From positions 62,001 to 126,000 of the forward strand of contig NZ_BJED01000001.1 of NCBI RefSeq assembly GCF_005405485.1: a DNA stretch of 64,000 nucleotides, read 5' to 3'. The notes under the pieces were generated by a model that worked only from the letters and a program-made list of their open reading frames with translations, made no database searches and was not told where the DNA came from. The position numbers were made by a program, and so were the translations under genes. The DNA comes from Enterococcus hulanensis. Its GTDB lineage: Bacteria > Bacillota > Bacilli > Lactobacillales > Enterococcaceae. Within the stretch, counting starts at the first letter, position 1. Every line of letters starts with the position of its first letter. Shown here in pieces: positions 8,340 to 15,281 of this stretch.

Positions 8340-8969
8340 ATGTCAAAACCAAATACAAAAGAAAAAATATTACTTTCTGCCTTAGAGCTCTTTTCAACAA
8401 AGGGCTATGAAGGAACATCTGTCCGTGATCTTGCAAGAGCAGTTGGTATACGCGAAAGCTCGCTGTATAAGCATTTTAAGAATAAGCAAGCGATTTTTGA
8501 TGCGATCTTAGAGTATATGGAGAGCTATCACAATGAAAAAATGAAGGAAATGGCGATACCGTTAGGAGAAATTGAAGAAGTAGCAGGCGAGTACAGTGCG
8601 TTTTCCTTAGATCATCTCTATCAAATCAGCTCAGCCTTATTCTTAATGAGTTTCAAAGATAAAGTGGAAATCCAATTCAGACGCATGCTGACAATTGAAC
8701 AATTTTCAAATCCTGAAATAAAGAAAAGCTATAAAAAATATTTTATCTCGGATATTTTAAACTACCAAACGACACTTTTTTCCAAGATGATCCAGCAGGG
8801 TCGTTTTATCGATTGTGATCCAAAAGTACTGGCTTTGCAGTTTTATTCTCCAATTTATACCTTATTAGCTCTATATGAAGGGCAACTGGACAAAGAAGAA
8901 GAGGCTCTTTCCATTCTAAAGGAGCACATTTCTCAATTTGAGAAGAGCTACAGAGGTGAAGGGAAGTGA
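8340..8969 (+). CDS. TetR/AcrR-family transcriptional repressor
   Basis: 209 residues. The N-terminal HTH is classic TetR: 'TKEKILLSALELFSTKGYEG' followed by 'TSVRDLARAVGIRESSLYKHFKNK'. The C-terminal ligand domain is divergent. ATG follows GGAGG. It sits between the membrane protein and the flavodoxin gene in one operon, and palindromic operators overlap the operon promoter, so autoregulation with an unknown inducer is likely. Confidence 0.93.
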   Translation: MSKPNTKEKILLSALELFSTKGYEGTSVRDLARAVGIRESSLYKHFKNKQAIFDAILEYMESYHNEKMKEMAIPLGEIEEVAGEYSAFSLDHLYQISSALFLMSFKDKVEIQFRRMLTIEQFSNPEIKKSYKKYFISDILNYQTTLFSKMIQQGRFIDCDPKVLALQFYSPIYTLLALYEGQLDKEEEALSILKEHISQFEKSYRGEGK

Positions 8970-8974
8970 GGAAT

Positions 8975-9460
8975 ATGAATACGTTGATTGTTTACGCGTC
9001 GCAAAAAGGCAGTACAGCCGACTGTGCGAACTATTTGAAAGAACAGATGATGGGCAAAGTTACTGTGTTGAATGTTGAGGAGAAAATTCCGAAGCTTAAC
9101 GACTTCGATACTATCATAATTGGTGGCTCCATTTATATGATGAAGATACAGAGAAATATTACGTCCTTTTGCAAACGAAATAAGCAGCAATTACTTGAAA
9201 AAAATCTTGGATTATTTGTTTGCTGCTATACAACAATAGGCGATGCCGATTTTTTCGAAACCTTCTTTGATAAATGCTTATTGACCCATGCTAAAATGAC
9301 GAGCATTTTTGGTGGAGAAATGAGGTATGATCGCTTAAACGTTGTTTACCGTAAACTATTTCAATCGTTGAATAAAATTGAAGATTTTCGCAAAGGTTTT
9401 GTAGAACCAGAAATAAATTATGAAGAGATAGATAGATTTGCGAAAGCTATCTATGAATAA
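8975..9460 (+). CDS. Flavodoxin-domain protein (HemG/Flavodoxin_5-like)
   Basis: 161 residues starting 'MNTLIVYASQKGSTADCANYL', the FMN phosphate-binding loop of flavodoxin-like proteins, with 'IIIGGSIYMMKIQRNITSF' similar to HemG-type menaquinone-dependent flavodoxins. It probably binds FMN and carries out a redox step. A GTG at 8966 overlaps the TetR stop, but ATG 8975 has GGGAAG at better spacing. Last gene of the TetR operon, followed by a strong terminator. Exact substrate unknown. Confidence 0.82.
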   Translation: MNTLIVYASQKGSTADCANYLKEQMMGKVTVLNVEEKIPKLNDFDTIIIGGSIYMMKIQRNITSFCKRNKQQLLEKNLGLFVCCYTTIGDADFFETFFDKCLLTHAKMTSIFGGEMRYDRLNVVYRKLFQSLNKIEDFRKGFVEPEINYEEIDRFAKAIYE

Positions 9461-9462
9461 TG

Positions 9463-9508
9463 AAAAGAGAGAACAGAGACGCAAATTTGTGTCTTTGTTC
9501 TCTCTTTT
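9463..9508. terminator. Bidirectional terminator
   Basis: AAAAGAGAGAACAGAGAC (9463-9480) pairs with a GTCTTTGTTCTCTCTTTT arm ending at 9508, with A- and T-runs on the outer sides. It can stop transcripts of the flavodoxin operon and of the minus-strand tRNA-like gene. Confidence 0.85.
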
Positions 9509-9513
9509 TTCAA

Positions 9514-9608
9514 TGTGGATGGAAGGATTCGAACCTACACCTCGTTTTAAATGAAACAAACCGTCGTTTTAAGTCCCACTTCTGAGTTTAAACACCAAGT
9601 TCATCCAC
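9514..9608 (-). tRNA. Non-canonical 95-nt tRNA-like gene
   Basis: On the minus strand, GTGGATG (9608-9602) and CATCCAC (9521-9515) form a perfect 7-bp acceptor stem with discriminator A. The T arm has GG-TTCGAAT-CC with one T-T mismatch in the stem. The middle is aberrant: the D stem is only about 3 bp, and a 'GACTTAAAAC' segment resembles a tRNA-Leu(UAA) anticodon loop but its flanks do not pair. A long AT-rich insert occupies the variable-arm position. CCA is not encoded (TTG follows). It may be a degenerate class II tRNA or a specialised tRNA-like RNA. A terminator follows directly, which supports it being transcribed. Confidence 0.5.
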
Positions 9609-9674
9609 ACCAAGAGTGTACGTCGGCTAGCTTATAGAAAGCTTAACTAGAGGATAAGAAATGGTAAAGTGTTT

Positions 9675-9706
9675 AAAATAAAAAGGGAAACGATTCGAAT
9701 CGTTGT
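9675..9706 (-). terminator. Weak terminator after the PNPOx-like gene
   Basis: The palindrome AACGATTCGAATCGTT (9689-9704) is followed on the minus strand by TTTCCCTTTTTATTTT, a few bases after the stop codon. Confidence 0.55.
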
Positions 9707-9711
9707 TTTAA

Positions 9712-10158
9712 CTAATCATACTTCTCAACTTCTGCTTTTTCCTGCTCAAACAATTGAAAGCCGTGATCGTCTTGGTCTTGATCCCAGATTTCGACTAGTT
9801 TAGGAACTATCTCAATCAAAATTTCACTATCTTTATGGGGATAGGCGTTATAGCTTTTTTCCCAGTATTTCTGATATAGCTTTTGAAAAGACTGATCTGC
9901 TTGATCAACGACTAAGCCGTGATTGACGGCGATACCTTCGATTTGTACCCCCCAGTAGCAAATTGCTACTTGCGGATTTTCGAGTAATTGCTTGGTTTTA
10001 CGGAAATTTTGATCTGTTTTAAATAGGATTTTTTCGTCATGAATGATGACACTGACATTTCGCACCATGACGTGGTCGTTTAAGCTTGTAGCCAACGCCA
10101 TAATTTTTTTCTGACCCAGCTTTTTATAAAACTGCGTGATTGCCTCTTGAAATTCCAT
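9712..10158 (-). CDS. Pyridoxamine 5'-phosphate oxidase-fold, FMN-binding protein
   Basis: 148 residues with the split-barrel pattern of the PNPOx-like family: 'KIMALATSLNDHVMVRNVSVI', then 'LFKTDQNFRKTKQLLENPQVA' and 'GVQIEGIA'. Such proteins bind FMN or F420 and reduce small molecules. Its ATG overlaps the stop of the riboflavin transporter by one base (TAATG), so it lies in the same FMN-riboswitch transcript, which supports a flavin-dependent role. Too short to be certain of catalytic PdxH activity; a generic flavin reductase or binding protein is more likely. Confidence 0.82.
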   Translation of the reverse strand: MEFQEAITQFYKKLGQKKIMALATSLNDHVMVRNVSVIIHDEKILFKTDQNFRKTKQLLENPQVAICYWGVQIEGIAVNHGLVVDQADQSFQKLYQKYWEKSYNAYPHKDSEILIEIVPKLVEIWDQDQDDHGFQLFEQEKAEVEKYD

Positions 10159-10757
10159 TATAAAAACTCCCGTCTGAGAAAAATTGCCCGCAAGCGGTCT
10201 AAAGAAAAATAGACGATCGCGGTGGTCACACCATACTTGATTAGGTTAAAAGGGATAATCCCGATCACGACTAATTTCCAGACACTGTCTACCATTGGAT
10301 TGACGGCCTGAGTCATGGCGATAATGGCTTCCATCGACAAACCGTACAGTTTGGTATAAAACGGGATAATAAAATAAACATTTGATAGACAAGCCACAAA
10401 AGTCACAACGGCTGTGCCGGCTAACATGCCCTTTAGCGCTGAGCCTTTGTTCGTTGTACGCTGATAAATTAAACCTGCCGGTAAAATAAAACTAACACTC
10501 AAAAGAAAATTTTGGATTTCTCCGGTAAACATCGAAGCAGTACCAACGGTGGCCAGCTTGATCAAAAGTTTGATCAGCACGATGAAGATCCCTGAAACAG
10601 GACCTAAAAGAAAGGTTCCCAATAATTCTGGTACACCGGCCAAATCAAACTCCATAAAGGGCGGCATAAACGGCAGCGGGAACTTGAAGAGCATCAACAC
10701 GTAGGAGAGAGCACCAAAAATCGCGATCATTACTAACTTTCTTGCAGTAAATTTCAT
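10158..10757 (-). CDS. ribU: ECF riboflavin transporter S-component RibU
   Basis: 199 residues, about six membrane helices. The N-terminal 'TARKLVMIAIFGALSYVLM' and 'FMEFDLAGVPELLGTFLLGP' match the RibU family. It binds riboflavin and works with the shared EcfA/A'/T module encoded elsewhere. An FMN riboswitch lies directly upstream, which fixes the substrate class. ATG 10757 follows AAAGGTG; ATG 10781 gives an eight-residue extension without a good ribosome site. Cotranscribed with the FMN-binding protein downstream. Confidence 0.92.
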   Translation of the reverse strand: MKFTARKLVMIAIFGALSYVLMLFKFPLPFMPPFMEFDLAGVPELLGTFLLGPVSGIFIVLIKLLIKLATVGTASMFTGEIQNFLLSVSFILPAGLIYQRTTNKGSALKGMLAGTAVVTFVACLSNVYFIIPFYTKLYGLSMEAIIAMTQAVNPMVDSVWKLVVIGIIPFNLIKYGVTTAIVYFSLDRLRAIFLRREFL

Positions 10758-10888
10758 TTCAACACACCTTTCTTGAAACATAAAAAAGAACCTTACAACA
10801 ACATTTGCAAGGCACAGTCAAAGTAGAAAAAGGGTGTATTGATTCGTCAAATAGCGTTTGTTATCTGAACGATCAACAAACACACGCT

Positions 10889-11001
10889 TTTCTTCTTCCA
10901 TCCAGACTGTACTGTCGGTCTCAGAATTGCACTGAGTCAGCCAAAAAAGGCTCGCGGACTATCACCGCCGGTCGGGAATTAAACCCTGCCCTGAAGAACT
11001 T
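10889..11001 (-). promoter_or_regulatory. FMN riboswitch (RFN element)
   Basis: On the minus strand the conserved RFN blocks appear in order: TTCAGGGCAGGGT, AATTCCCGACCGGCGGT, AGTCCGCGAGC, a variable hairpin, CTGAGACCGACAGTA, and AGTCTGGATGGAAGAAG. It senses FMN and represses ribU when flavin is plentiful. About 130 nt separate it from the ribU start, leaving room for an expression platform. Confidence 0.95.
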
Positions 11002-11010
11002 ATTGTGTTT

Positions 11011-11039
11011 ATTTTCACATGACTTTAAAAGAATTGCAA
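11011..11039 (-). promoter_or_regulatory. Possible promoter of the ribU transcript
   Basis: On the minus strand TTGCAA (11039-11034) and GAAAAT (11016-11011) are 17 bp apart, just upstream of the riboswitch. The -10 element is a weak match. Confidence 0.4.
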
Positions 11040-11090
11040 GCGTTTTTTAGATTGCCTGCAAATAAAACAGTCCTTCATTGAATAGGAGAA

Positions 11091-11510
11091 CTAGCGATAA
11101 ATCATATTCCAATACGCATCACGAATTTTTACTTCATGGACTTTTTTCCAGCCTTCTTTTTCATAAAAGGCCAGAGCTGGGGCGTTCCGCGATAAGCATT
11201 TTAATTTCAGTGGCCGTTGCAGCTGTTGTTTTGCTTTTTCCAAGAGCTGGTGACCAGCTCCCTGACCTTTGAAGCTGCTGTCGACAAATAAGCAATGAAT
11301 GAAATTATCTGGCACGTATAAAGAAATAAAGCCGATGATCGTCTGCTGGGATTCCGCGACAAAGATGAGTTCGTCCTCAGTATCACGATCAAAATCTTCT
11401 ATATGCATCAGCTCCGGATCATCCCAATAAAAAGTTTCTCGCCGACTTTCTAGATAGAGCTGCCGTAAACTTGGCTTATCCTGTGTTGTCATTTCACGAA
11501 TTTGAATCAA
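11091..11510 (-). CDS. GNAT-family N-acetyltransferase
   Basis: 139 residues. It has a GNAT acetyl-CoA loop 'VDSSFKGQGAGHQLLEKAKQQL' and a C-terminal 'LSRNAPALAFYEKEGWKKVHE'. TTG 11510 is taken as start because GGAG lies 7 nt before it and 'MIQIREMTTQDK' is the expected first strand; the next ATG would remove that strand. Acetyl acceptor unknown. A monocistronic gene divergent from the pspC paralogue. Confidence 0.85.
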   Translation of the reverse strand: MIQIREMTTQDKPSLRQLYLESRRETFYWDDPELMHIEDFDRDTEDELIFVAESQQTIIGFISLYVPDNFIHCLFVDSSFKGQGAGHQLLEKAKQQLQRPLKLKCLSRNAPALAFYEKEGWKKVHEVKIRDAYWNMIYR

Positions 11511-11640
11511 ACGAACACTCCTTTTGCTGATTATTTAAAGTGAATTTTATCATTTTTTTGGTAAATCGCAATGATTAAGGCAGGGGGCTTCTTCGAAATA
11601 GGTACTAGAAAAACTCCTACTAAATGACTAGCTGAAAAAT

Positions 11641-11683
11641 GGTTCTTTTGACCTATGACGAAACATCGGAGCTTCGGCATAAT
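11641..11683 (+). promoter_or_regulatory. LiaR-type box and promoter, copy 1
   Basis: TCTTTTGACCTATGACGAA followed by a -10 CATAAT at 11678-11683. The box ends where a -35 would sit, and ATGACGA lies 16 bp before the -10, the same as in the two other copies at about 17.0 and 17.6 kb. About 35 bp of further upstream sequence is also shared with copy 2. LiaR/CesR-type regulators bind such boxes during envelope stress. Confidence 0.7.
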
Positions 11684-11738
11684 ATAGTCATAAGATAAAA
11701 ACACATCGCAAGTGGGAAAACAAAAGGAGAAATTTAAA

Positions 11739-11987
11739 ATGATGAAAAAAATGACGAAATCACAAAACGATCGGGTATTAACGGGTACATTAGCAGGAAT
11801 CGCAGAATATTTTGGAATTGATCCAACATTTGCACGGGTAATCTATGTCCTTATGAGTTTCTTCTTGATCGGCTCACCGATTATCCTTTACATTTTATTG
11901 ATGCTGGTTGTGCCAAATGCTGAGAGCACTCATCAAAACCATGCAGCCTACGGATATTCTGCTGGCAATGGAGGAAACGAATTCTAA
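11739..11987 (+). CDS. PspC-domain membrane protein (LiaY paralogue)
   Basis: 82 residues: 'KSQNDRVLTGTLAGIAEYFG' then 'IDPTFARVIYVLMSFFLIG', the PspC domain with one long hydrophobic segment and a short polar tail. PspC proteins act at the membrane in envelope-stress signalling. ATG 11739 (or the adjacent 11742) follows AAAGGAG. The protein is very close to the ones at 17.2 and 19.4 kb, and its promoter matches copy 2, so this is a local duplication placed on its own under the LiaR-like box. Confidence 0.88.
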   Translation: MMKKMTKSQNDRVLTGTLAGIAEYFGIDPTFARVIYVLMSFFLIGSPIILYILLMLVVPNAESTHQNHAAYGYSAGNGGNEF

Positions 11988-12000
11988 ATTTTAAAATTTT

Positions 12001-12022
12001 CAGGAGTCCTTCTCCTGTTTTG
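12001..12022 (+). terminator. Intrinsic terminator after pspC paralogue
   Basis: CAGGAG-TCCTT-CTCCTG followed by TTTTG. Confidence 0.8.
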
Positions 12023-12126
12023 AATAAATCATTTCACTTTCTTAAAGCACCCTCGCTTAATAGCAGGGGAGCGATTGATCATGGCTTTTCATTTCCAAGA
12101 AATTTGCACATTGGGCAGTCTGTATC

Positions 12127-12172
12127 AGCATCACTTTCAGTCTTTGGCGAGACTAATAGTGATGCTTTTTTC
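12127..12172 (+). terminator. Strong terminator-like hairpin without an obvious gene upstream
   Basis: AGCATCACT (12127-12135) pairs with AGTGATGCT (12158-12166), with an inner AGTCT/AGACT stem and a T-run. The nearest + gene already ends at a terminator 105 bp earlier, so this may back up that terminator or end a small RNA from 12023 onward. Confidence 0.65.
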
Positions 12173-12188
12173 TTTCTAAAAGAACTGG

Positions 12189-12218
12189 TTGACACCGTTT
12201 GCAGACGTGTGCTATTCT
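12189..12218 (+). promoter_or_regulatory. Promoter of the PTS operon with overlapping cre-like site
   Basis: TTGACA (12189-12194) and TATTCT (12213-12218) with an 18-bp spacer. TGACACCGTTTGCA (12190-12203) matches the CcpA cre core at most positions and covers the -35 and spacer, consistent with glucose repression. Confidence 0.65.
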
Positions 12219-12232
12219 TAGTTCAATTAATA

Positions 12233-12259
12233 AGGATTGTAACTCTTTGAGGCATTACC
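12233..12259 (+). promoter_or_regulatory. BglG/LicT ribonucleic antiterminator (RAT) site 1
   Basis: GGATTGTAACTCTTTGAGGCATTACC-type RAT sequence, whose 3' part overlaps the 5' arm of the following terminator. Binding of the LicT-like protein encoded downstream should block terminator formation and allow expression of the PTS genes. Confidence 0.9.
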
Positions 12260-12318
12260 TTTAAAAACAAGCAGAAACTGGTTGTTTTTTTTGGCACCTC
12301 AAAGAGTTTTTTATTTTT
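12241..12318 (+). terminator. RAT-controlled terminator in the PTS leader
   Basis: AACTCTTTGAG (12241-12251) pairs perfectly with CTCAAAGAGTT (12298-12308), followed by a long T-run. An inner AAAACAA/TTGTTTT hairpin lies in the loop. Mutually exclusive with RAT site 1. Confidence 0.88.
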
Positions 12319-12338
12319 TCAATGAAAGGACAAGAAAA

Positions 12339-12821
12339 ATGTTCGAGCGATTTAAGAAAAAGAAAGCAGATCCGCAGCTCTATGCTCCGGTAAATGGTCA
12401 GTGTATTTCTTTAGAGCAAGTGAAGGACCCGGTGTTTCAAAGCAAAATGATGGGTGAGGGGACGGCCTTTATTCTTGAGGATGATACGATCTACGCGCCA
12501 TGTGATGGAGAAATCTCGATGATCGCAGCGACCAAGCATGCGATTGGTTTAAGAGCCGACAACAAAGCAGAAGTGTTGATCCATGTTGGACTTGATACGG
12601 TAAATCTAAATGGAAAAGGTTTTTCTATTTATAAACAAAGCGGTGATAAAGTAAAACGCGGCGAAGCGGTGCTTAAAGTCGATCGTTCATTGATGGAAAG
12701 TGAGAATATCGACTTGACTACACCGATGGTGGTTACTAACAGCAGCGAATTTCAATTGACTATTGTTGATCAAGGATTTAAGGTCGCTAAGGGAGAATCC
12801 GTCGTCATTACCTGTGAATAA
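12339..12821 (+). CDS. PTS EIIA component, glucose/beta-glucoside (Crr-like) family
   Basis: 160 residues. The two histidines are in 'ATKHAIGL' (His67) and 'IHVGLDTVNL' (His82, the phosphorylated one). It takes phosphate from HPr and passes it to the EIIB domain of the transporter encoded two genes downstream. Start ATG has GAAAGGA upstream; an upstream in-frame extension would run through the terminator. First gene of the operon behind the RAT/terminator leader. A stand-alone EIIA with separate EIIBC is a common arrangement. Confidence 0.92.
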   Translation: MFERFKKKKADPQLYAPVNGQCISLEQVKDPVFQSKMMGEGTAFILEDDTIYAPCDGEISMIAATKHAIGLRADNKAEVLIHVGLDTVNLNGKGFSIYKQSGDKVKRGEAVLKVDRSLMESENIDLTTPMVVTNSSEFQLTIVDQGFKVAKGESVVITCE

Positions 12822-12841
12822 GTGAAAGGAGCAGCATGCAC

Positions 12842-13678
12842 ATGAAAGTTATCAAAAAAATTAATAACAACGTGGCCGTCTGTCTTGATAATAACGATCA
12901 TGAGCTGATTGCTTTTGGCAAAGGGATCGGGTTTCCCAAAATGCCTTATGTTTTGGAGAATCTGGCGGGGATTGATCGAACCTTTTATGGAATCAATGAC
13001 TCCTATTTTGAGCTGATTCAGGAAATCCCGGAGGAAATCATCGAATTGACGGCTAGAATCGTTGATATTGCACGGAATTATCTGAACTGTAATTTGAATG
13101 ACAACATTACATTTACCTTGGCAGATCATATCAATTTTGCGATTGATCGGCAAAAGAAGAAAATGGTTTTTAATTATCCGATGGCACATGACCTGCAGTA
13201 TTTCTATCAGCAGGAGATGGAGATGGGGGAGATTGCGGTCAATATGATTGCCAAAGAGCTGCATATTTCTCTGCCAAAGGAAGAAGCAGCGAGCATCGCA
13301 GTGCATTTAATGAATGCAAAAGTAGCAGATGAGCAGATGGTTCATTATGAGAACCACCAAGCAGCAGTCGATGATATCACGAAGATCGTGGAGCGAGAGC
13401 TGCAGATCACGATCGAAAAAAAGGATTTTAATTACTCTAGGTTTGCGACGCACCTGCTTTATCTACTAAAAAGAAAAGATAACGGCGATGAGATTTCTAG
13501 TGAAAACAAAAAGCTGTATCGAGATATGACGAAGGAATTTCCCAAAATTTACGCCTGTGTTCTAAAAATCAGTGACTACATCACGACAACGCTTCATTGG
13601 CGCCCCAGCGAAGAAGAATTGATCTACCTGATGCTACATTTAAATCGATTATATGCAAGAATGGATTGTAACCAGTAA
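12842..13678 (+). CDS. BglG/LicT-family transcriptional antiterminator
   Basis: 278 residues. The RNA-binding CAT domain is 'MKVIKKINNNVAVCLDNNDHE', followed by two PRD domains with histidines such as in 'FTLADHINFAI' and 'LMLHLNRL'. It is phosphorylated by HPr and by the PTS permease and binds RAT RNA when the substrate is present. ATG 12842 is chosen because the family begins at this residue; ATG 12836 is a near alternative closer to the ribosome site. Two RAT sites flank it, one before EIIA and one overlapping its own 3' end. Confidence 0.93.
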   Translation: MKVIKKINNNVAVCLDNNDHELIAFGKGIGFPKMPYVLENLAGIDRTFYGINDSYFELIQEIPEEIIELTARIVDIARNYLNCNLNDNITFTLADHINFAIDRQKKKMVFNYPMAHDLQYFYQQEMEMGEIAVNMIAKELHISLPKEEAASIAVHLMNAKVADEQMVHYENHQAAVDDITKIVERELQITIEKKDFNYSRFATHLLYLLKRKDNGDEISSENKKLYRDMTKEFPKIYACVLKISDYITTTLHWRPSEEELIYLMLHLNRLYARMDCNQ

Positions 13679-13689
13679 TGGGCATTACC
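13663..13689 (+). promoter_or_regulatory. RAT site 2, overlapping the 3' end of the antiterminator gene
   Basis: GGATTGTAACCAGTAATGGGCATTACC matches the RAT consensus and contains the stop codon of the antiterminator gene. Its last bases overlap the following terminator stem, so expression of the EIIBC gene can be controlled a second time. Confidence 0.85.
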
Positions 13690-13736
13690 AGTGCAGATAA
13701 AAGCAGAGGCTTTTGTTTGTGCTGGTTTTTATTTTT
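13687..13736 (+). terminator. RAT-controlled terminator before EIIBC
   Basis: ACCAGTGCA (13687-13695) pairs with TGTGCTGGT (13718-13726) using two G-T wobbles, then TTTTATTTTT. An inner AGCAGAGGCT hairpin strengthens it. Confidence 0.8.
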
Positions 13737-13802
13737 CGAAAAAGCTGATCAGCGAAAACGTTTAAGCAAATTAACCACTTAATGAACTAAGGAGGAATAA
13801 AG

Positions 13803-15254
13803 ATGAACAAGGAAAAATTAGCAAAAGAGATTATAGATAATATTGGCGGAAAAGAAAATGTCACTCATGTCGGTCATTGTATGACGAGATTACGTTTTAA
13901 CCTTAAAGATAAGAGTGCTGTTGCCATTGATCCGATTGAAAACCTGGATGGCGTGATGGGAGTTCAGTTTTCAGGCGGACAATTTCAGATCATTATTGGA
14001 CCAGGGGTTGAAGATCTTTATGAAACGTTAGTGAAGCTGGGGGATTTTGGGGAGCAGCAAGGCCAAACGATTAAGTCGAATCCCGAGCCTGCTGCCAAAA
14101 AGGAACGTTTTTCATTTAAAACTATTTTAGATAAAATGATGGATACTATCGCAGGCTGTTTGACCCCGATTTTGCCGATCTTGATTGTCGCAGGTCTGAT
14201 TAAAATGCTGGCTGCGTTAGTTGGACCATCCATGTTAAATGTGGCGAGTGAATCCAGCGATATTTATCGCTTGCTAACGTTTGTGGGCGATGCAGGCTTC
14301 TATTATTTTCCTGTTTTTGTGGGACTTTCAGGAGCTAAGAAATTTGGCAGCAATCAGATGATTGCGCTCTTGATGGGTGTAATCTTAGTTCATCCTTCTT
14401 TTGTCGAGATCGTGGCTTCTGGAGAGCCATTCAGTGTTTTTGGTATTCCAATGACACCTTCTAGCTACTCGTCAACGGTGATTCCAATGATTTTGATTAC
14501 TTGGGTCATGTCCTATGTAGAAAAATATTTGAAACGATTTATCCCGACGGCGCTTTCGACGCTGTTTGTTCCGCTTTTGACGGTGCTGATCATGTTGCCA
14601 TTAGGACTTTGTCTGCTGGGACCGTTGGGGACGATCATAGGTTTAGGATTAGGTAATGGATTGATTTTATTAAGGGAACTATTTGGACCTTTTGGTGTAG
14701 CTATTATTGGGGCTTTGTATTTGCCGATTGTGGCTACAGGCATGCATTTGCCGCTTATTGCTACAGCCTTAATGTCAATCACGACGCTGGGATACGACAA
14801 CACCGTCTTAGTTGGCGCGCTTGTTACGGTTTATACCAGTTTGGCGATTAGCTTAGGATTTATGCTGAAATCAAAAGATCCCCAGAAAAGAAGTTTAGGA
14901 TTAAGCTGTTTTGTTTCTCAAAGTCTTGGTGGTGTGGGTGAGCCGACTCTTTTCGGAATACAATTCCGCTATAAACGAACAATTATTTACTCAATGCTGG
15001 GTGCGTTTGCCGGATCGCTTTATGCGGGCTTTATGAATTGTGCGGTGTATTTTGTTGGAGCTTCAAACTTCATGGCGGCCTTGGGTTATACTGGCGGAGC
15101 TAGTTCAGGTATCTTTCATGGAGTGATCGCTTGTGGGATTGGCTTTGTTGTCACATTTACGTTGATTATGGTCTTCGGCTATGAGCCGAAAACGGCTGTC
15201 AGTAAGGAAGAAAGCGAGCCGTCTGTAATTCAAGAATTATCAGAGGAACAATAA
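13803..15254 (+). CDS. PTS EIIBC permease, beta-glucoside family
   Basis: 483 residues. The N-terminal EIIB domain has the phosphocysteine in 'GHCMTRLRFNLKDKS' (Cys26). The EIIC domain from about residue 105 has about ten helices and the family signatures 'GIFGPHG'-like 'LPIVATGMHLPLIATAL' and 'SLGGVGEPTLFG'. It imports and phosphorylates a beta-glucoside-type sugar with the separate EIIA. Ribosome site GGAGG before ATG. A partial cre-like sequence (GCGAAAACGTTTAAGC) lies about 40 bp upstream. No phospho-beta-glucosidase is in the operon, which leaves the substrate open. Confidence 0.92.
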   Translation: MNKEKLAKEIIDNIGGKENVTHVGHCMTRLRFNLKDKSAVAIDPIENLDGVMGVQFSGGQFQIIIGPGVEDLYETLVKLGDFGEQQGQTIKSNPEPAAKKERFSFKTILDKMMDTIAGCLTPILPILIVAGLIKMLAALVGPSMLNVASESSDIYRLLTFVGDAGFYYFPVFVGLSGAKKFGSNQMIALLMGVILVHPSFVEIVASGEPFSVFGIPMTPSSYSSTVIPMILITWVMSYVEKYLKRFIPTALSTLFVPLLTVLIMLPLGLCLLGPLGTIIGLGLGNGLILLRELFGPFGVAIIGALYLPIVATGMHLPLIATALMSITTLGYDNTVLVGALVTVYTSLAISLGFMLKSKDPQKRSLGLSCFVSQSLGGVGEPTLFGIQFRYKRTIIYSMLGAFAGSLYAGFMNCAVYFVGASNFMAALGYTGGASSGIFHGVIACGIGFVVTFTLIMVFGYEPKTAVSKEESEPSVIQELSEEQ

Positions 15255-15281
15255 TTTTAAATAGAAGGAAAGGAAGACGAT

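Noticed and set aside
7997-8341. 114-codon minus-strand frame opposite the small membrane protein
   Set aside because: Antisense of a hydrophobic gene with a good ribosome site on +; no site or neighbours support it.
9689-9704. AACGATTCGAATCGTT as another TetR operator
   Set aside because: It shares AACGATT with the operators at 7.8 kb but lacks the GTT-GCTAAA part, and its position after a stop codon with a T-rich tail fits a terminator.
10805-11050. 81-codon open frame on + upstream of ribU
   Set aside because: It lies antisense to the FMN riboswitch, whose conserved blocks explain the sequence.
12020-12250. 76-codon + frame in the PTS leader
   Set aside because: It runs through a terminator hairpin, the promoter and the RAT site, with no ribosome site.
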